Shown one piece after another: positions 63,819 to 64,000 of a stretch of DNA of 64,000 nt. Origin of the DNA: Gemmatimonadota bacterium (GTDB taxonomy: Bacteria > Gemmatimonadota > Gemmatimonadetes > Gemmatimonadales > GWC2-71-9); assembly GCA_025358055.1 (NCBI GenBank), contig JANYKV010000095.1, positions 1 through 64,000 of the forward strand, read 5' to 3'. The first letter of the stretch is position 1, and the number at the start of each line of letters is the position of its first letter. The notes under the pieces were generated by a model. It did no database searches and was not told where the DNA came from. It saw only the letters and a program-made list of their open reading frames with translations. The translations under genes were made by a program, and so were the position numbers.

Positions 63819-64000
63819 GTGGTGACGGTTCCCAGGTCGATAGGTAAGAACGGGCCCGGCACCAGAGTGTACCGCGCGGGGGAGAATCTGACTAGTAGCG
63901 TTCCGACCTGTCGTGCCTAGGCGAAGACAGATGCGTTGAACGAAGCCAAGACACTGGAATGTGGTGGGACAAGTTGGAACGCAGATGGGTGGGGCCGGTC
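63819..64000. other. Non-coding right end of the window
   Basis: No coding sequence, RNA gene or clear terminator was found. It should hold the promoter of the DUF5009 gene, but no convincing -35/-10 pair was seen. Confidence 0.4.

Overview
The window is a high-GC, gene-dense stretch of a diderm bacterial chromosome. The gene content (many exported metal-dependent amidohydrolases, an S9 peptidase, several DinB proteins, a TolC/RND pump, small PAP2 enzymes, Tat-exported enzymes) fits a Gemmatimonadota-like genome. That assignment is an inference from style; no rRNA or other marker was seen. I found no tRNA, rRNA, insertion sequence, prophage or CRISPR array, so this looks like ordinary chromosome with accessory metabolic islands.

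Layout. 1-3.4 kb: a partial dps gene running off the left edge, then a leftward PAP2-PAP2-crcB-DUF190 operon. 3.0-11.5 kb: an 11-bp-period direct repeat, a decayed PepSY gene, an OmpR-type two-component system, and a coupled TolC/adaptor/RND efflux operon ending in a DUF421 protein. 11.5-17.9 kb: cold shock protein, creatininase-family protein, a duplicated-domain secreted protein, a lipoprotein resembling two kinds of protease inhibitor, a cupredoxin/beta-helix lipoprotein and a two-domain multicopper oxidase. 17.9-24.3 kb: an amidohydrolase, then a leftward operon of two esterases, two different ATP-grasp ligases, a 52-codon ORF and a C26-type glutamine amidotransferase/peptidase. 24.4-34 kb: a degenerate EAL protein, an outer membrane barrel, a PLP enzyme with a DinB partner, a MacB-like ABC exporter, a secreted DUF1579-like protein and a LytS/LytTR pair. 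34.1-42.5 kb: a TPP riboswitch with thiC, then a leftward operon of two tandem LTA-synthase-like sulfatases and a hybrid histidine kinase. 42.5-52.8 kb: TauE exporter with an MBL-rhodanese fusion, Hsp20, amidase with an MBL hydrolase, GMC oxidoreductase with its small subunit, and a prolidase-like amidohydrolase. 53-64 kb: D-aminoacylase with nadC, a PLP dehydratase, DUF559, an acyltransferase, an S9 peptidase, a YtcJ-like amidohydrolase with an LpqC-like pseudoenzyme, and a DUF5009 membrane acyltransferase.

The strongest candidate for an undescribed system is the operon at 19403-24280. Two mechanistically distinct amide/peptide-bond ligases sit with two esterases and a gamma-glutamyl hydrolase-like enzyme. 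A previously hidden 52-codon ORF fills the only gap, coupled by a GTGA overlap. It reads as a small-molecule or short-peptide assembly and trimming pathway of unknown product. Other points of note are the missing nucleophile in the LpqC-like protein, the degenerate EAL domain, the inhibitor-domain lipoprotein, the conserved SD-less leader of the two sulfatase paralogues, and a translational-switch model for the thiC riboswitch.
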